From Minisyncoccota bacterium (GTDB lineage: Bacteria; Patescibacteriota; Minisyncoccia; Moranbacterales; GCA-2747515), in NCBI GenBank assembly GCA_938034715.1, contig CALHMM010000071.1:1-9055 (forward strand): a DNA stretch of 9,055 bases. The letters are read 5' to 3'. Positions 1 to 6,152 of this stretch are shown here, in pieces. Under the pieces are notes generated by a model. The model saw only the letters and a list, made by a program, of their open reading frames with translations, ran no database searches and was not told the DNA's origin. The number at the start of each line of letters is the position of its first letter. Within the stretch, counting starts at the first letter, position 1. A program made the position numbers and the translations under genes.

Positions 1-126
1 AACGATAACCAACCGACGCTAGAAGACCCAAATGTAATCCAAGACCAAAAGGTTGATGAACAACCAAGAGATCTCTCCGAGAGCGAGGAGCTAGATCAAG
101 TTGATGAGCAAATCTCAACTCAGTAA
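1..126 (+). CDS. C-terminal fragment of an unknown protein with an acidic, Gln-rich tail
   Basis: An open frame enters from the left edge of the window in frame 1 and ends at TAA 124-126, giving 41 visible residues. The tail is rich in Asp, Glu and Gln, with patches such as ESEELDQVDEQ, and has no hydrophobic stretch, so it is probably a disordered C-terminal extension. A strong hairpin follows 20 bases after the stop, which supports a real gene end here. Nothing in the tail identifies a family; the start and all folded domains lie outside the window. The function is unknown, and a low-complexity tail like this could belong to many kinds of protein. Confidence 0.6.
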   Translation, partial: NDNQPTLEDPNVIQDQKVDEQPRDLSESEELDQVDEQISTQ

Positions 127-146
127 ACTAACATTTGTAAAATGTA

Positions 147-181
147 AAAGACCACCCATTCATCCTGAATGGGTGGTCTTT
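147..181. terminator. Bidirectional intrinsic terminator between convergent genes
   Basis: A perfect 16-bp stem (147-162 pairing with 166-181) closes on a 3-base loop. The outer pairs are A/T, so a short T run lies on the 3' side of both strands. It sits 20 bases after the stop of the + strand gene and 4 bases after the stop of the - strand cyclase gene, and so serves both. The U-tract continues better on the - strand (TTTTACATTTTA) than on the + strand (CTTTGTG). Confidence 0.85.
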
Positions 182-184
182 GTG

Positions 185-895
185 CTAGGCTACTTCAGAA
201 AAAGTAGGATCATAAGCGATATAGCAATTTCGTCCTGCTTTTTTTGCATTGTAAAGAGCGATATCTGCATTTTCTATACAGTCTACGACCCGTTGTCTGA
301 TATGATCATCACCTTCATCAATAAACGCATATCCGATACTCACAGTGACCTCGTGAGCAACACCGCGATCCATTATTGGAGCACAGGAAATTGCTTCAGA
401 AACTAGTGCGCAAAGATTACTAGCATCTTCAGGTCTAATATTTGCCATAATAATAAACTCCTCTCCACCATATCGGTATACGCTATCTAATTCCCTTTGA
501 AATACGCTAGATATTCTATTGGCAACTTCCTTCAAAACAACATCTCCGACATCGTGGCCGAATATATCATTCACCATTTTGAAGTGGTCAATGTCTACGT
601 AGGCGACAATCGTTTTATGGTCAGGAGATCTATTTTCTTGTCCCTTGACATAGCGCTCAACTTTTTCGTGAAAGGCAGTGCGATTAGGTATACCCGTCAA
701 AGCGTCAGTAAATGCCAATGCCTCCAATAAGGCAATTTTCCTTTGAAAAAATGCTGCACGTCTTTTCTCCATATTCAGTGCTCGCTTCAAACGTCTACTA
801 GTCTTTTTTGAATAAAGATACTGTAAAATGAACAATGCGCCCAAGGCAATGATAACTGTAACCAAAGGTATTGTAGGAAATATATTCAATTGCAA
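185..895 (-). CDS. Membrane-anchored GGDEF diguanylate cyclase
   Basis: This protein probably makes cyclic di-GMP from two GTP at the inner face of the membrane. From the TTG start (236 aa) it has one transmembrane helix (about residues 8-28), a basic, helical, probably coiled-coil linker (about 30-62) and a complete GGDEF domain (about 63-236). Visible motifs are DxLTxxxNR at 64-72, metal-binding DIDHFK at 101-106, the active-site loop GGEEF at 143-147, and SIGYA at 186-190 followed by the typical NADxALYxAKxxGRN helix. RxxD (R134, D137) lies exactly five residues before GGEEF, as in the product-inhibition I-site. No sensory domain is present. The start is uncertain: GGAG at 900-903 lies 4 bases before TTG 895 and 10 before an in-frame TTG at 889. 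The frame stays open upstream almost to the promoter, with an ATT after a GGGAG as an outside possibility. It is a single-gene unit. Confidence 0.92.
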   Translation of the reverse strand: MQLNIFPTIPLVTVIIALGALFILQYLYSKKTSRRLKRALNMEKRRAAFFQRKIALLEALAFTDALTGIPNRTAFHEKVERYVKGQENRSPDHKTIVAYVDIDHFKMVNDIFGHDVGDVVLKEVANRISSVFQRELDSVYRYGGEEFIIMANIRPEDASNLCALVSEAISCAPIMDRGVAHEVTVSIGYAFIDEGDDHIRQRVVDCIENADIALYNAKKAGRNCYIAYDPTFSEVA

Positions 896-976
896 TGTAC
901 TCCAATGTAGTGTGACCTCGGCCTCTGCGAGCCGTAAGGATACGTTAATGGTAGTTTTCTCCCAAAAAACACTGTA

Positions 977-1005
977 AATATACTACAAATAGTAGACTAT
1001 GTCAA
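977..1005 (-). promoter_or_regulatory. Sigma70-type promoter of the diguanylate cyclase gene
   Basis: Reading the - strand, TTGACA (1000-1005, exact consensus) is separated by 17 bp from TATATT (977-982, one mismatch). Transcription would start near 970, leaving a leader of about 75 bases before the TTG start. A small inverted repeat, TACTA/TAGTA (981-985 and 990-994), overlaps the -10 edge and spacer and could be a regulator site, though it is short. Confidence 0.8.
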
Positions 1006-1102
1006 TAGAGATTTGTGCGTTAACAATCAAGTCTGTGGAGATAACCTCGGACAATAAACGACAGAGAGGCAAAATACAAAAAAATTAAAGAATGTAAACA
1101 CT

Positions 1103-1125
1103 AAACCTCTGCCTAGCAGAGGTTT
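1103..1125 (-). terminator. Hairpin terminator downstream of the beta-CASP nuclease gene
   Basis: A perfect 10-bp stem (AAACCTCTGC at 1103-1112 pairing with 1116-1125) closes on a 3-base loop, beginning 25 bases past the stop of the - strand nuclease gene. The T run on the - strand is short (GGTTTAGTG), with further T-rich sequence about 20 bases on. It is a plausible terminator, though weaker than the others in this window. The remaining bases from 1006 to 1102 show no gene. Confidence 0.6.
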
Positions 1126-1150
1126 TAAGGTGTGACGAATCATGCTGATG

Positions 1151-2536
1151 CTAAAATTCGTGAGAATCTCCCGGAATGGGGACGTGTACAGTCCACGGCT
1201 TTCCCATTTCATCGATCTTGGCTTTAAGGATTTCCGCCTGCTCGTCGTCACCATGTACGAGGAAGACACTTTCTACATCAGGTGTCTTTTCTATATTTGT
1301 GATGAGTTCTTTCTGATCAGCGTGTGCACTATAAGAGCGTATCGATACAATATCAGCTTTAACATCAATCATCTTGCCAAGGATGCGAACGGGCGACTCC
1401 CCTTCAACAATCTTTCTGCCAAGGGTATGCTCAGCTTGGTAGCCGACAATCAATACTGTATTGCGCGCATCATCTATGTGGTGTTTGAGATGATGCTTCA
1501 CGCGGCCAGCTTCGCACATCCCAGATCCTGCTATGATGATGCACGGCTTCGAGAAGGCGTTCAATTTTTTGCTCTCCCGCGTACTAGCAGTGTGAGTGAG
1601 GCCTTTAAATGCAAAAGGATTTTTGTTCTTATCAATAAAAAACTCATGTGTCTCCTCATCAAAATCATCAAGGTGTTGTCCAAAAATTTTGGTAAAGTCT
1701 GTCGCTAAAGGGCTATCAACAAACACTGGTATTCGTGGGATCTCCTTGAGATTGTAAAGCCTGTGCAAATCATAAAGAATTTCCTGTGTTCGCTCCAATG
1801 CAAAACTAGGAATAATGATCTTGCCACCTCTGCTATAGGTATCTGTAATGACCTTCTTTAGTTGCTCACGAGCGGCTAATTGCTTTTTGTGAAGACGGCC
1901 ACCATACGTACTCTCACTGATGAGTACCTGCGCTCCTGCAGTAGATACAGGGTCATGTAAAATTTTACGATTACTTGGCCCAAGGTCACCAGTAAAGCTA
2001 ACTGCTTTGTCGCCAACGCGAATGTGTACCTGAGCACTCCCCAAGATATGTCCAGCGTTAACAAACGTAACGTCTGCTACATCCGCCACACGAAAAGTCG
2101 TGCCACGCTTCTGTGGCTCAAAGAGCTCCAAACAGGCCTTCACATCATCGAGGTCATAAAGCGCCTCAAAAGCAACAACATTTGGATTTTCTGCAGCTTT
2201 TTGCTTGTAGTATGCTGCATCTTCAACTTGGATGTGCGCTGCATCATAAAAAAGCGGGCGAACAAGTTCTGTAGTGCCATCAGTCGCAAAAATTGGCCCT
2301 CTGTAGCCCTGTTTCGCAAGTACTGGCAGAAGTCCACTATGATCAATATGTGCGTGAGAGAGGACCACAGCATCAATTGTGCTGACATCAAAGGGAAGTG
2401 TTTCGTTGAGTTTTCTGGCGACCATAAATTGACCTTGATGCATACCACACTCAAGAAGAATGCGCTTACCTTCAACTTCGATCAAATGCTTTGAGCCAGT
2501 GACACCACCAGCAGCGCCGAGGAATGTAATTTTCAT
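1151..2536 (-). CDS. Beta-CASP metallo-beta-lactamase RNA nuclease (MBL fold with RNA-specificity domain)
   Basis: A zinc-dependent ribonuclease of the COG1236 (YSH1/CPSF73-like) type, expected to act in the cytoplasm on RNA decay or processing. In 461 aa it shows HxHxDH at H61-H66, GH at H163 and TGDLG with D184, which together form the di-zinc site. Beta-CASP motifs follow: acidic motif A near E208, H370 in QAEHTLG, H405 in SYSAHADQ, and the last zinc-ligand candidate H428 in VHGDD. FALERTQEIL (245-254) and AGSGMCEAGR (336-345) are also typical of the family. Length and motif order match bacterial homologues such as Thermus TTHA0252. An in-frame ATG 12 codons upstream (2572) exists, but family proteins begin at MKITFLGAA, so 2536 is preferred. 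No clear SD precedes either start. The gene appears monocistronic and diverges from the flavoprotein gene. Confidence 0.93.
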   Translation of the reverse strand: MKITFLGAAGGVTGSKHLIEVEGKRILLECGMHQGQFMVARKLNETLPFDVSTIDAVVLSHAHIDHSGLLPVLAKQGYRGPIFATDGTTELVRPLFYDAAHIQVEDAAYYKQKAAENPNVVAFEALYDLDDVKACLELFEPQKRGTTFRVADVADVTFVNAGHILGSAQVHIRVGDKAVSFTGDLGPSNRKILHDPVSTAGAQVLISESTYGGRLHKKQLAAREQLKKVITDTYSRGGKIIIPSFALERTQEILYDLHRLYNLKEIPRIPVFVDSPLATDFTKIFGQHLDDFDEETHEFFIDKNKNPFAFKGLTHTASTRESKKLNAFSKPCIIIAGSGMCEAGRVKHHLKHHIDDARNTVLIVGYQAEHTLGRKIVEGESPVRILGKMIDVKADIVSIRSYSAHADQKELITNIEKTPDVESVFLVHGDDEQAEILKAKIDEMGKPWTVHVPIPGDSHEF

Positions 2537-2743
2537 AATTTTAATTATTCTTTCATATGTCGTACGATGCATAATTGATTTTATTGCAACCTTTTATCAC
2601 GACGAAAGTTTTTTATCGTAAAGCTGAGAATAATTTGTAAAATCTCAACCTAGTATTCATTGTACGGTAAATACGTATATAAATCTATAATGAGCATTGT
2701 GAAATGATCTATGGTAAAATGGAAAAAATGAAATAAAATAAAA
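2537..2743. promoter_or_regulatory. AT-rich divergent promoter region between nuclease and flavoprotein genes
   Basis: This gap must hold promoters for both divergent genes. On the + strand TATAAT at 2686-2691 is an exact -10, but no good -35 sits 16-18 bp upstream (TTGTAC at 2660-2665 is 20 bp away); an overlapping TATAAA lies at 2678-2683. On the - strand TTTACA (2636-2641) lies 18 bp before GATAAA (2612-2617) and 15 bp before TACGAT (2615-2620), both modest. No strong SD is seen before either start; the flavoprotein ATG follows an A-rich run. Nothing else is recognised here. Confidence 0.45.
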
Positions 2744-4006
2744 ATGAATAATCACAACATACTAATTATCGGAGGAGGATTTGCTGGTGTGAAATGTGCA
2801 CAAGAATTATCGAAAAAACGTCTCCCTCAAGGTACGACTATAAGGTTGGTAAGTGATCGGGAGCATTTTGAGTATCACGGAGCGCTATACCGAGTTGCAG
2901 CAGGAAACACCCCGCTTGAAGTATGTTTTCCATTGCGAGAGATCATTGATACAAAAAAAGTTGATGTTATACATGACACAATACAGAGCATTGACAAAGA
3001 AAATAATCAGGCAAAGGGTGCTAGCGGATCAGTCTATCGCTACGACACATTGGTGATAGCTCTCGGTTCACAAACAATCTACTTTGGCATACCAGGCCTA
3101 AGAGAGAATGCACATGGAATGAAAAGTATCGAGAGAGCTATAAATTTAAAAAACCACATAACAAAAACAATTGAAGGATGCTCACATCCAAGTGACCCAG
3201 ACGACGAGTCAGAGGAATCAAAACACGCAAAGGTATGTGGTAGCAACTTTGTGGTTGTAGGCGGCGGCGCAACTGGTGTCGAGGTAGCTGGAGAGGTGAT
3301 GCAGTACGCAAGAATGCTCACAGAATCTCACGGAGGTGATCCGTCTCTTGTAAGTGTGGAGCTCGTAGAAGCACAAAGCAGATTGCTAGGGCTTATGCCT
3401 GCTACTTTCGGTGAAAAAATGAAACGCAGACTTGAAAGTTTGGGCATTAACGTCATGCTCGATACAGCTATTACCAAAGGTGAAGCAGAAAGTGTACTTC
3501 TCAAAGGGAAAAACATGGAATCAAAGATTACAGCCAAGACGGTAATATGGACTGCAGGAGTAAGAGCGCATAAGCTTATCGAAGATGCTGGATTTGAGTT
3601 AACTCGTGGTGCAAAAGCTGTGGTTTGTCACCACATGAGAGCCAAAGGGCATCACAACGTGTTTGTCGTTGGGGATGCAGCATCAACGAAGTACTCAGGT
3701 ATGGCACAAACCGCACTATACGATGCCAGCTATGTAGCAAATTCAATCCAAAGAGATTTATCAGGACAATCTGTGAAGGTGTATAAACCGCGAGATGTCC
3801 TCTATGCTGTTCCTGCTGGGCCTGGGTGGGCAGGTGCGACAATTGGGAAGGTACAGCTTTACGGCAGGGTCGGATGGTGGGTAAGAAGACTGCTGGATCT
3901 CGTCGTTTTCATCCGCATAGCACCATTTTCTAGCGCAATGCGCGCTTTTATGGCACATTATGATAAGGATGAAGTGTGCGCCGCATGTCATAAAAGTGGG
4001 CGATAG
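2744..4006 (+). CDS. Type II NADH dehydrogenase-like FAD/NAD(P)-binding oxidoreductase
   Basis: A 420-aa flavoprotein of the NDH-2 / pyridine nucleotide-disulfide oxidoreductase fold. Members pass electrons from NAD(P)H through FAD to quinone or other acceptors on the inner face of the membrane. Visible are the FAD Rossmann motif IIGGGFAG (8-15), the LVIALGS strand (103-109), the NAD(P)H Rossmann motif VVGGGATGVEVAGE (171-184), and VFVVGDAA (306-313), which closes the FAD site. Hydrophobic and aromatic C-terminal segments (about 376-405) resemble the membrane-binding tail of NDH-2. Two oddities are an acidic insertion (about 150-158) before the second Rossmann fold and a terminal CAACH (C412-H416), a heme-c or metal/redox-type motif not expected in NDH-2. 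No quinone-site evidence is visible, so the electron acceptor is open. The gene stands alone; no convincing terminator follows it, only a weak bulged hairpin at 4031-4049. Confidence 0.88.
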   Translation: MNNHNILIIGGGFAGVKCAQELSKKRLPQGTTIRLVSDREHFEYHGALYRVAAGNTPLEVCFPLREIIDTKKVDVIHDTIQSIDKENNQAKGASGSVYRYDTLVIALGSQTIYFGIPGLRENAHGMKSIERAINLKNHITKTIEGCSHPSDPDDESEESKHAKVCGSNFVVVGGGATGVEVAGEVMQYARMLTESHGGDPSLVSVELVEAQSRLLGLMPATFGEKMKRRLESLGINVMLDTAITKGEAESVLLKGKNMESKITAKTVIWTAGVRAHKLIEDAGFELTRGAKAVVCHHMRAKGHHNVFVVGDAASTKYSGMAQTALYDASYVANSIQRDLSGQSVKVYKPRDVLYAVPAGPGWAGATIGKVQLYGRVGWWVRRLLDLVVFIRIAPFSSAMRAFMAHYDKDEVCAACHKSGR

Positions 4007-4041
4007 AATAAAAAACAAGCAATATTGCCTCAGAAGCCGAT

Positions 4042-4069
4042 TTGGTTCTCTAAGAAAATTTGCTACAAT
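4042..4069 (+). promoter_or_regulatory. Extended -10 promoter for the DUF2853 gene
   Basis: TACAAT (4064-4069) is preceded by TGC, giving an extended -10 element. TTGGTT (4042-4047) lies 16 bp upstream as a partial -35. Transcription would start near 4076, about 22 bases before the ATG, with no clear SD in that leader. Confidence 0.6.
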
Positions 4070-4097
4070 ACTACTGTAAATCGCTAAAGCTAATAAT

Positions 4098-4424
4098 ATG
4101 GCTGATATAGCAAAATACGTCGAAGACGTAGCAAAGTACACAGACAGTGTAAATGAGGAGGCAGTAGCGGCAATCGTGAAATCACTTGCACCAGTACTGG
4201 GAAATCGTGACGCGATGTACGTCTCATGTGGTGATGACTCCGAGATGGAGACAGTACGCAAAAACTTCATGGAGAAAAAATGCGGTGTAGAAGCTGGATC
4301 AGATAAAGCGAAGGCTGCATCAGAAGCAGTATGCGAAAAGATGAAAGATGCTCACATGAAAAACCGTGTAACATTTTACTACCTGAGTGCAGAACAACTT
4401 GGATGCCTAGGAGACTTGGCATAA
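4098..4424 (+). CDS. DUF2853 family protein
   Basis: A small soluble protein (108 aa) of the DUF2853 family, whose molecular role is not established. The family pattern is recognisable: a helical N-terminus, a segment around YVSCGDDSEMETVRKNF (41-57, family pattern YVSxxDxxELxxVRxNF), a KKxGV turn (60-64), then a helix ending in KMKD..MKNRVTFYYLSAEQLG (81-102), matching the family's KNRVTxYYLLAE. The length of about 100 residues is normal. There is no signal peptide or membrane segment, so it is probably cytoplasmic. Four cysteines (C44, C62, C79, C103) are spread through the chain without forming a known metal motif. It has its own promoter and terminator and is not part of an operon. The family call comes from remembered homologues and not from a search. 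Confidence 0.8.
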   Translation: MADIAKYVEDVAKYTDSVNEEAVAAIVKSLAPVLGNRDAMYVSCGDDSEMETVRKNFMEKKCGVEAGSDKAKAASEAVCEKMKDAHMKNRVTFYYLSAEQLGCLGDLA

Positions 4425-4436
4425 AGACTTTTTTGG

Positions 4437-4462
4437 AAAATTCCCAGCAATGGGAGTTTTTC
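4437..4462 (+). terminator. Intrinsic terminator after the DUF2853 gene
   Basis: A 10-bp stem (4437-4446 with 4451-4460, including one G-T wobble) carries a GCAA GNRA-type tetraloop and runs into a TTTTTC tract. It begins 12 bases after the DUF2853 stop. Confidence 0.85.
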
Positions 4463-4464
4463 TA

Positions 4465-4492
4465 TTTACAAAGATCAAAAAATGTTTATAAT
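4465..4492 (+). promoter_or_regulatory. Strong promoter of the 33-codon microprotein gene
   Basis: TTTACA (4465-4470, one mismatch) lies 16 bp before an exact TATAAT (4487-4492). Transcription would start near 4499, leaving an A-rich leader of about 20 bases before ATG 4519. It starts directly behind the previous terminator, so the small gene is an independent unit. Confidence 0.75.
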
Positions 4493-4518
4493 ATAAAGTA
4501 TAAATATAAAAAGAAAAT

Positions 4519-4620
4519 ATGAACGAGGATTCAACGCACAACTTTGCTCTGCTATTTGTCTTTGCTGGAGCTGTAACAGTTACGCTCAATGAATACATTA
4601 GCTTCATGTCTGGATTCTAA
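4519..4620 (+). CDS. 33-residue hydrophobic microprotein, probably membrane-inserted
   Basis: An ATG at 4519 opens a 33-codon frame ending at TAA 4618-4620. The peptide has an acidic, polar N-terminus (MNEDSTHN), one hydrophobic stretch of about 15 residues (FALLFVFAGAVTVTL, 9-23) and a short tail (NEYISFMSGF). It looks like a single-span small membrane protein, although the span is short and has no flanking Lys or Arg. The case for a gene is the arrangement: a TTTACA-16-TATAAT promoter just upstream and a strong terminator 17 bases after the stop, with nothing else on that transcript. No SD is evident, only AAAAAGAAAA before the ATG, as at other starts here. I do not recognise the peptide. 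Alternatives are a toxin-like peptide, a regulator of a membrane complex, or a small RNA with a chance frame. Confidence 0.6.
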   Translation: MNEDSTHNFALLFVFAGAVTVTLNEYISFMSGF

Positions 4621-4637
4621 TCAGAGTTTCATGATAT

Positions 4638-4667
4638 AAAAAAACCACCGGCTTGGTGGTTTTTTTA
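4638..4667. terminator. Bidirectional terminator between microprotein and L,D-transpeptidase genes
   Basis: A 12-bp stem (4638-4649 with 4655-4666) has a GC-rich core ACCACC/GGTGGT, a 5-base loop and seven A or T on each outer arm. It therefore gives a 7-base U-tract on both strands. It lies 17 bases after the microprotein stop and 13 bases beyond the stop of the - strand transpeptidase gene. Confidence 0.92.
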
Positions 4668-4680
4668 TTACGAACAGATT

Positions 4681-6006
4681 TTAGTAAATAATAATCGGCG
4701 TACCAACTTCAGCCCACTCATAGATAGAAAGAGAATTTTCGCTATCATGTCGGACACATCCAGGTGAGACTGCAGAATCAATACTCGCGATTGACTCCTT
4801 TCCACCTTGCGGAGAGTTGGGATAGTCTGGATGATCAGGAGGCCATTCTACAAGGTCATGGATACCGTAGAGGCCATCTGGTGTAAATGCCAACCAATAG
4901 GGAAGGTAGACACCAAAAGATCGGGAAAGTGGCTTTAGCCCCTTGTTTTCTACTTTGTACTGACCAACTGGTGTTGGGGTGGAGCTGGCACCTGGGGAGT
5001 TTACATAACTAGCAACCGCCTCTCCGTCCTCAAAAAGGGTTGTCAGGCGAGCATCCAAATTTATATCGATATACTTTCCCTCGGTAATTTTAGGAATCGT
5101 ACGGTCAATCGAGAGAATCTCACGTTCAGTGGAATCACTTGGCCACTGCAAAGGCTGCGGAGCCCGCGCAGAAAGTGCAATCGTATCAACAGGGAAGTAT
5201 TGGTCATTGGATTGGCTTTTATGCTTTGAGTAAAGGATAAACTCGATCTCTTTGCCTTCCTCAAGCGCCTCGTTAAAAGTAAGCTTTACCTCTTTACTCT
5301 CAGGCAATACTTCCTGTTGGGCTGTAATACCATCTCGCGAAATACCACGGAAATCAAAGTCGTCAATAGGACGGTCAAAGTAAATATTAAGCTCACTCCC
5401 TTGTTCTACGACAAAGTTCTTTTCAGAGATATCTGGGATATGTCTCTTAACACGTGGATATCCGTCAGCGCGAAAGTTGTAAAAAGTTGCAGGACCGCTC
5501 ACACTACCTAGAGTTAGCGCTACTGAATAGTGAGTTCCTGCATCCCAGAGATTCTTTGGTGCAATGCTTAGAGTTGTGTACTCTTCATTCCAGTAGGATA
5601 TTGTGTCTACTTGTGGAAAGACGTCAACTGAAACATCCTTTTCCTTTTGCGGAGCATCAAATTCAAAGATGATCTCCTCTGTTAACATTAAGCTAGAATC
5701 ACCAATCGACGTTACAACAGCAGTAGAACGAACGTTCTCAGTCTTTGGAATACTGACAGCAGATGCAGCGTCTACATTTGGTAGTGAGACAATGACTGTA
5801 CTAGCTGGCACGATGATCAGAGCGTAGACAAAAGCTCGATTCTGGACCATTTTTGTAATATATGAACGATACGCTCGATGGGCAGGTGCTACGCGCACAT
5901 AAGCACCAGACGTACGCAAACGATTCGCAAAAAGGAGCAAAACCAAAGAGAACTTCTCATGGAAGGTCCTAGACGAGGTTATAGTTGTAGTAAGGATATG
6001 CCACAT
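4681..6006 (-). CDS. Membrane-anchored L,D-transpeptidase (YkuD domain)
   Basis: Expected to form 3-3 peptidoglycan cross-links or anchor envelope proteins, acting outside the membrane. Of 441 aa, residues 58-77 form a hydrophobic anchor or uncleaved signal after a basic N-terminus. Residues 90-290 are beta-rich and read as two Ig-like modules (an SbsA/Big_5-like pattern: EEIIFEFDAP, then VVEQGSELNIYFDRPID). The YkuD domain covers about 305-441 with TPVGQYKV (345-352), GIHD (H383) and SPGCVR with catalytic C417 and R419, ending in VGTPIIIY. The canonical SxGC(V/I)R pattern is kept, with Pro at x. The start is uncertain: ATG 6006 is the first start codon after an in-frame stop, but M53 (5850), just before the anchor, would give a more usual N-terminus; neither has an SD. 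A promoter lies at 6097-6125 with a terminator-like hairpin between. Confidence 0.9.
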   Translation of the reverse strand: MWHILTTTITSSRTFHEKFSLVLLLFANRLRTSGAYVRVAPAHRAYRSYITKMVQNRAFVYALIIVPASTVIVSLPNVDAASAVSIPKTENVRSTAVVTSIGDSSLMLTEEIIFEFDAPQKEKDVSVDVFPQVDTISYWNEEYTTLSIAPKNLWDAGTHYSVALTLGSVSGPATFYNFRADGYPRVKRHIPDISEKNFVVEQGSELNIYFDRPIDDFDFRGISRDGITAQQEVLPESKEVKLTFNEALEEGKEIEFILYSKHKSQSNDQYFPVDTIALSARAPQPLQWPSDSTEREILSIDRTIPKITEGKYIDINLDARLTTLFEDGEAVASYVNSPGASSTPTPVGQYKVENKGLKPLSRSFGVYLPYWLAFTPDGLYGIHDLVEWPPDHPDYPNSPQGGKESIASIDSAVSPGCVRHDSENSLSIYEWAEVGTPIIIY

Positions 6007-6041
6007 ACGGTGGATAGTTCAGTAATAATAGTCCAAAAATC

Positions 6042-6074
6042 AAAAAGTGAGCAATCTCCAAAGAGATTGCTCAC
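6042..6074 (-). terminator. Terminator-like hairpin in the leader of the L,D-transpeptidase gene
   Basis: A perfect 12-bp inverted repeat (GTGAGCAATCTC at 6047-6058 with its complement at 6063-6074) closes on a 4-base loop. On the - strand it is followed at once by TTTTTGATTTTT, the form of an intrinsic terminator. On the + strand there is no T run. It lies about 16 bases downstream of the predicted start of the transpeptidase transcript and 35 bases before the ATG at 6006. It could be a premature terminator, the end of a small RNA of about 50 nt, or a 5'-stabilising hairpin. Confidence 0.75.
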
Positions 6075-6096
6075 CCGTTTCTAACGTAATAGGACA

Positions 6097-6125
6097 AGTA
6101 TAGCACGAAAAAATGAACCTGTCAA
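6097..6125 (-). promoter_or_regulatory. Near-consensus sigma70-type promoter for the L,D-transpeptidase leader
   Basis: On the - strand an exact TTGACA (6120-6125) lies 17 bp before TATACT (6097-6102, one mismatch). Transcription would start near 6090. A small potential stem, CGTT/AACG (6076-6086), lies between the start site and the large hairpin. Confidence 0.85.
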
Positions 6126-6152
6126 TTATTGTGCCAAATATGACCTAGATAC

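Noticed and set aside
1142..1708. 188-codon + strand frame antisense to the nuclease gene
   Set aside because: It lies wholly opposite a gene with full catalytic motifs, has no recognisable motif or SD, and reads as a shadow of that gene's codon pattern.
4019..4028. 10-bp palindrome GCAATATTGC just after the flavoprotein stop
   Set aside because: It has no loop or T-tract, so it is not a terminator, and a 10-bp AT-rich palindrome is likely by chance. It was not strong enough to list as an operator.
3761..4270. 169-codon - strand frame across the flavoprotein and DUF2853 genes
   Set aside because: It is antisense to two recognised genes and their intergenic promoter, with no motifs of its own.
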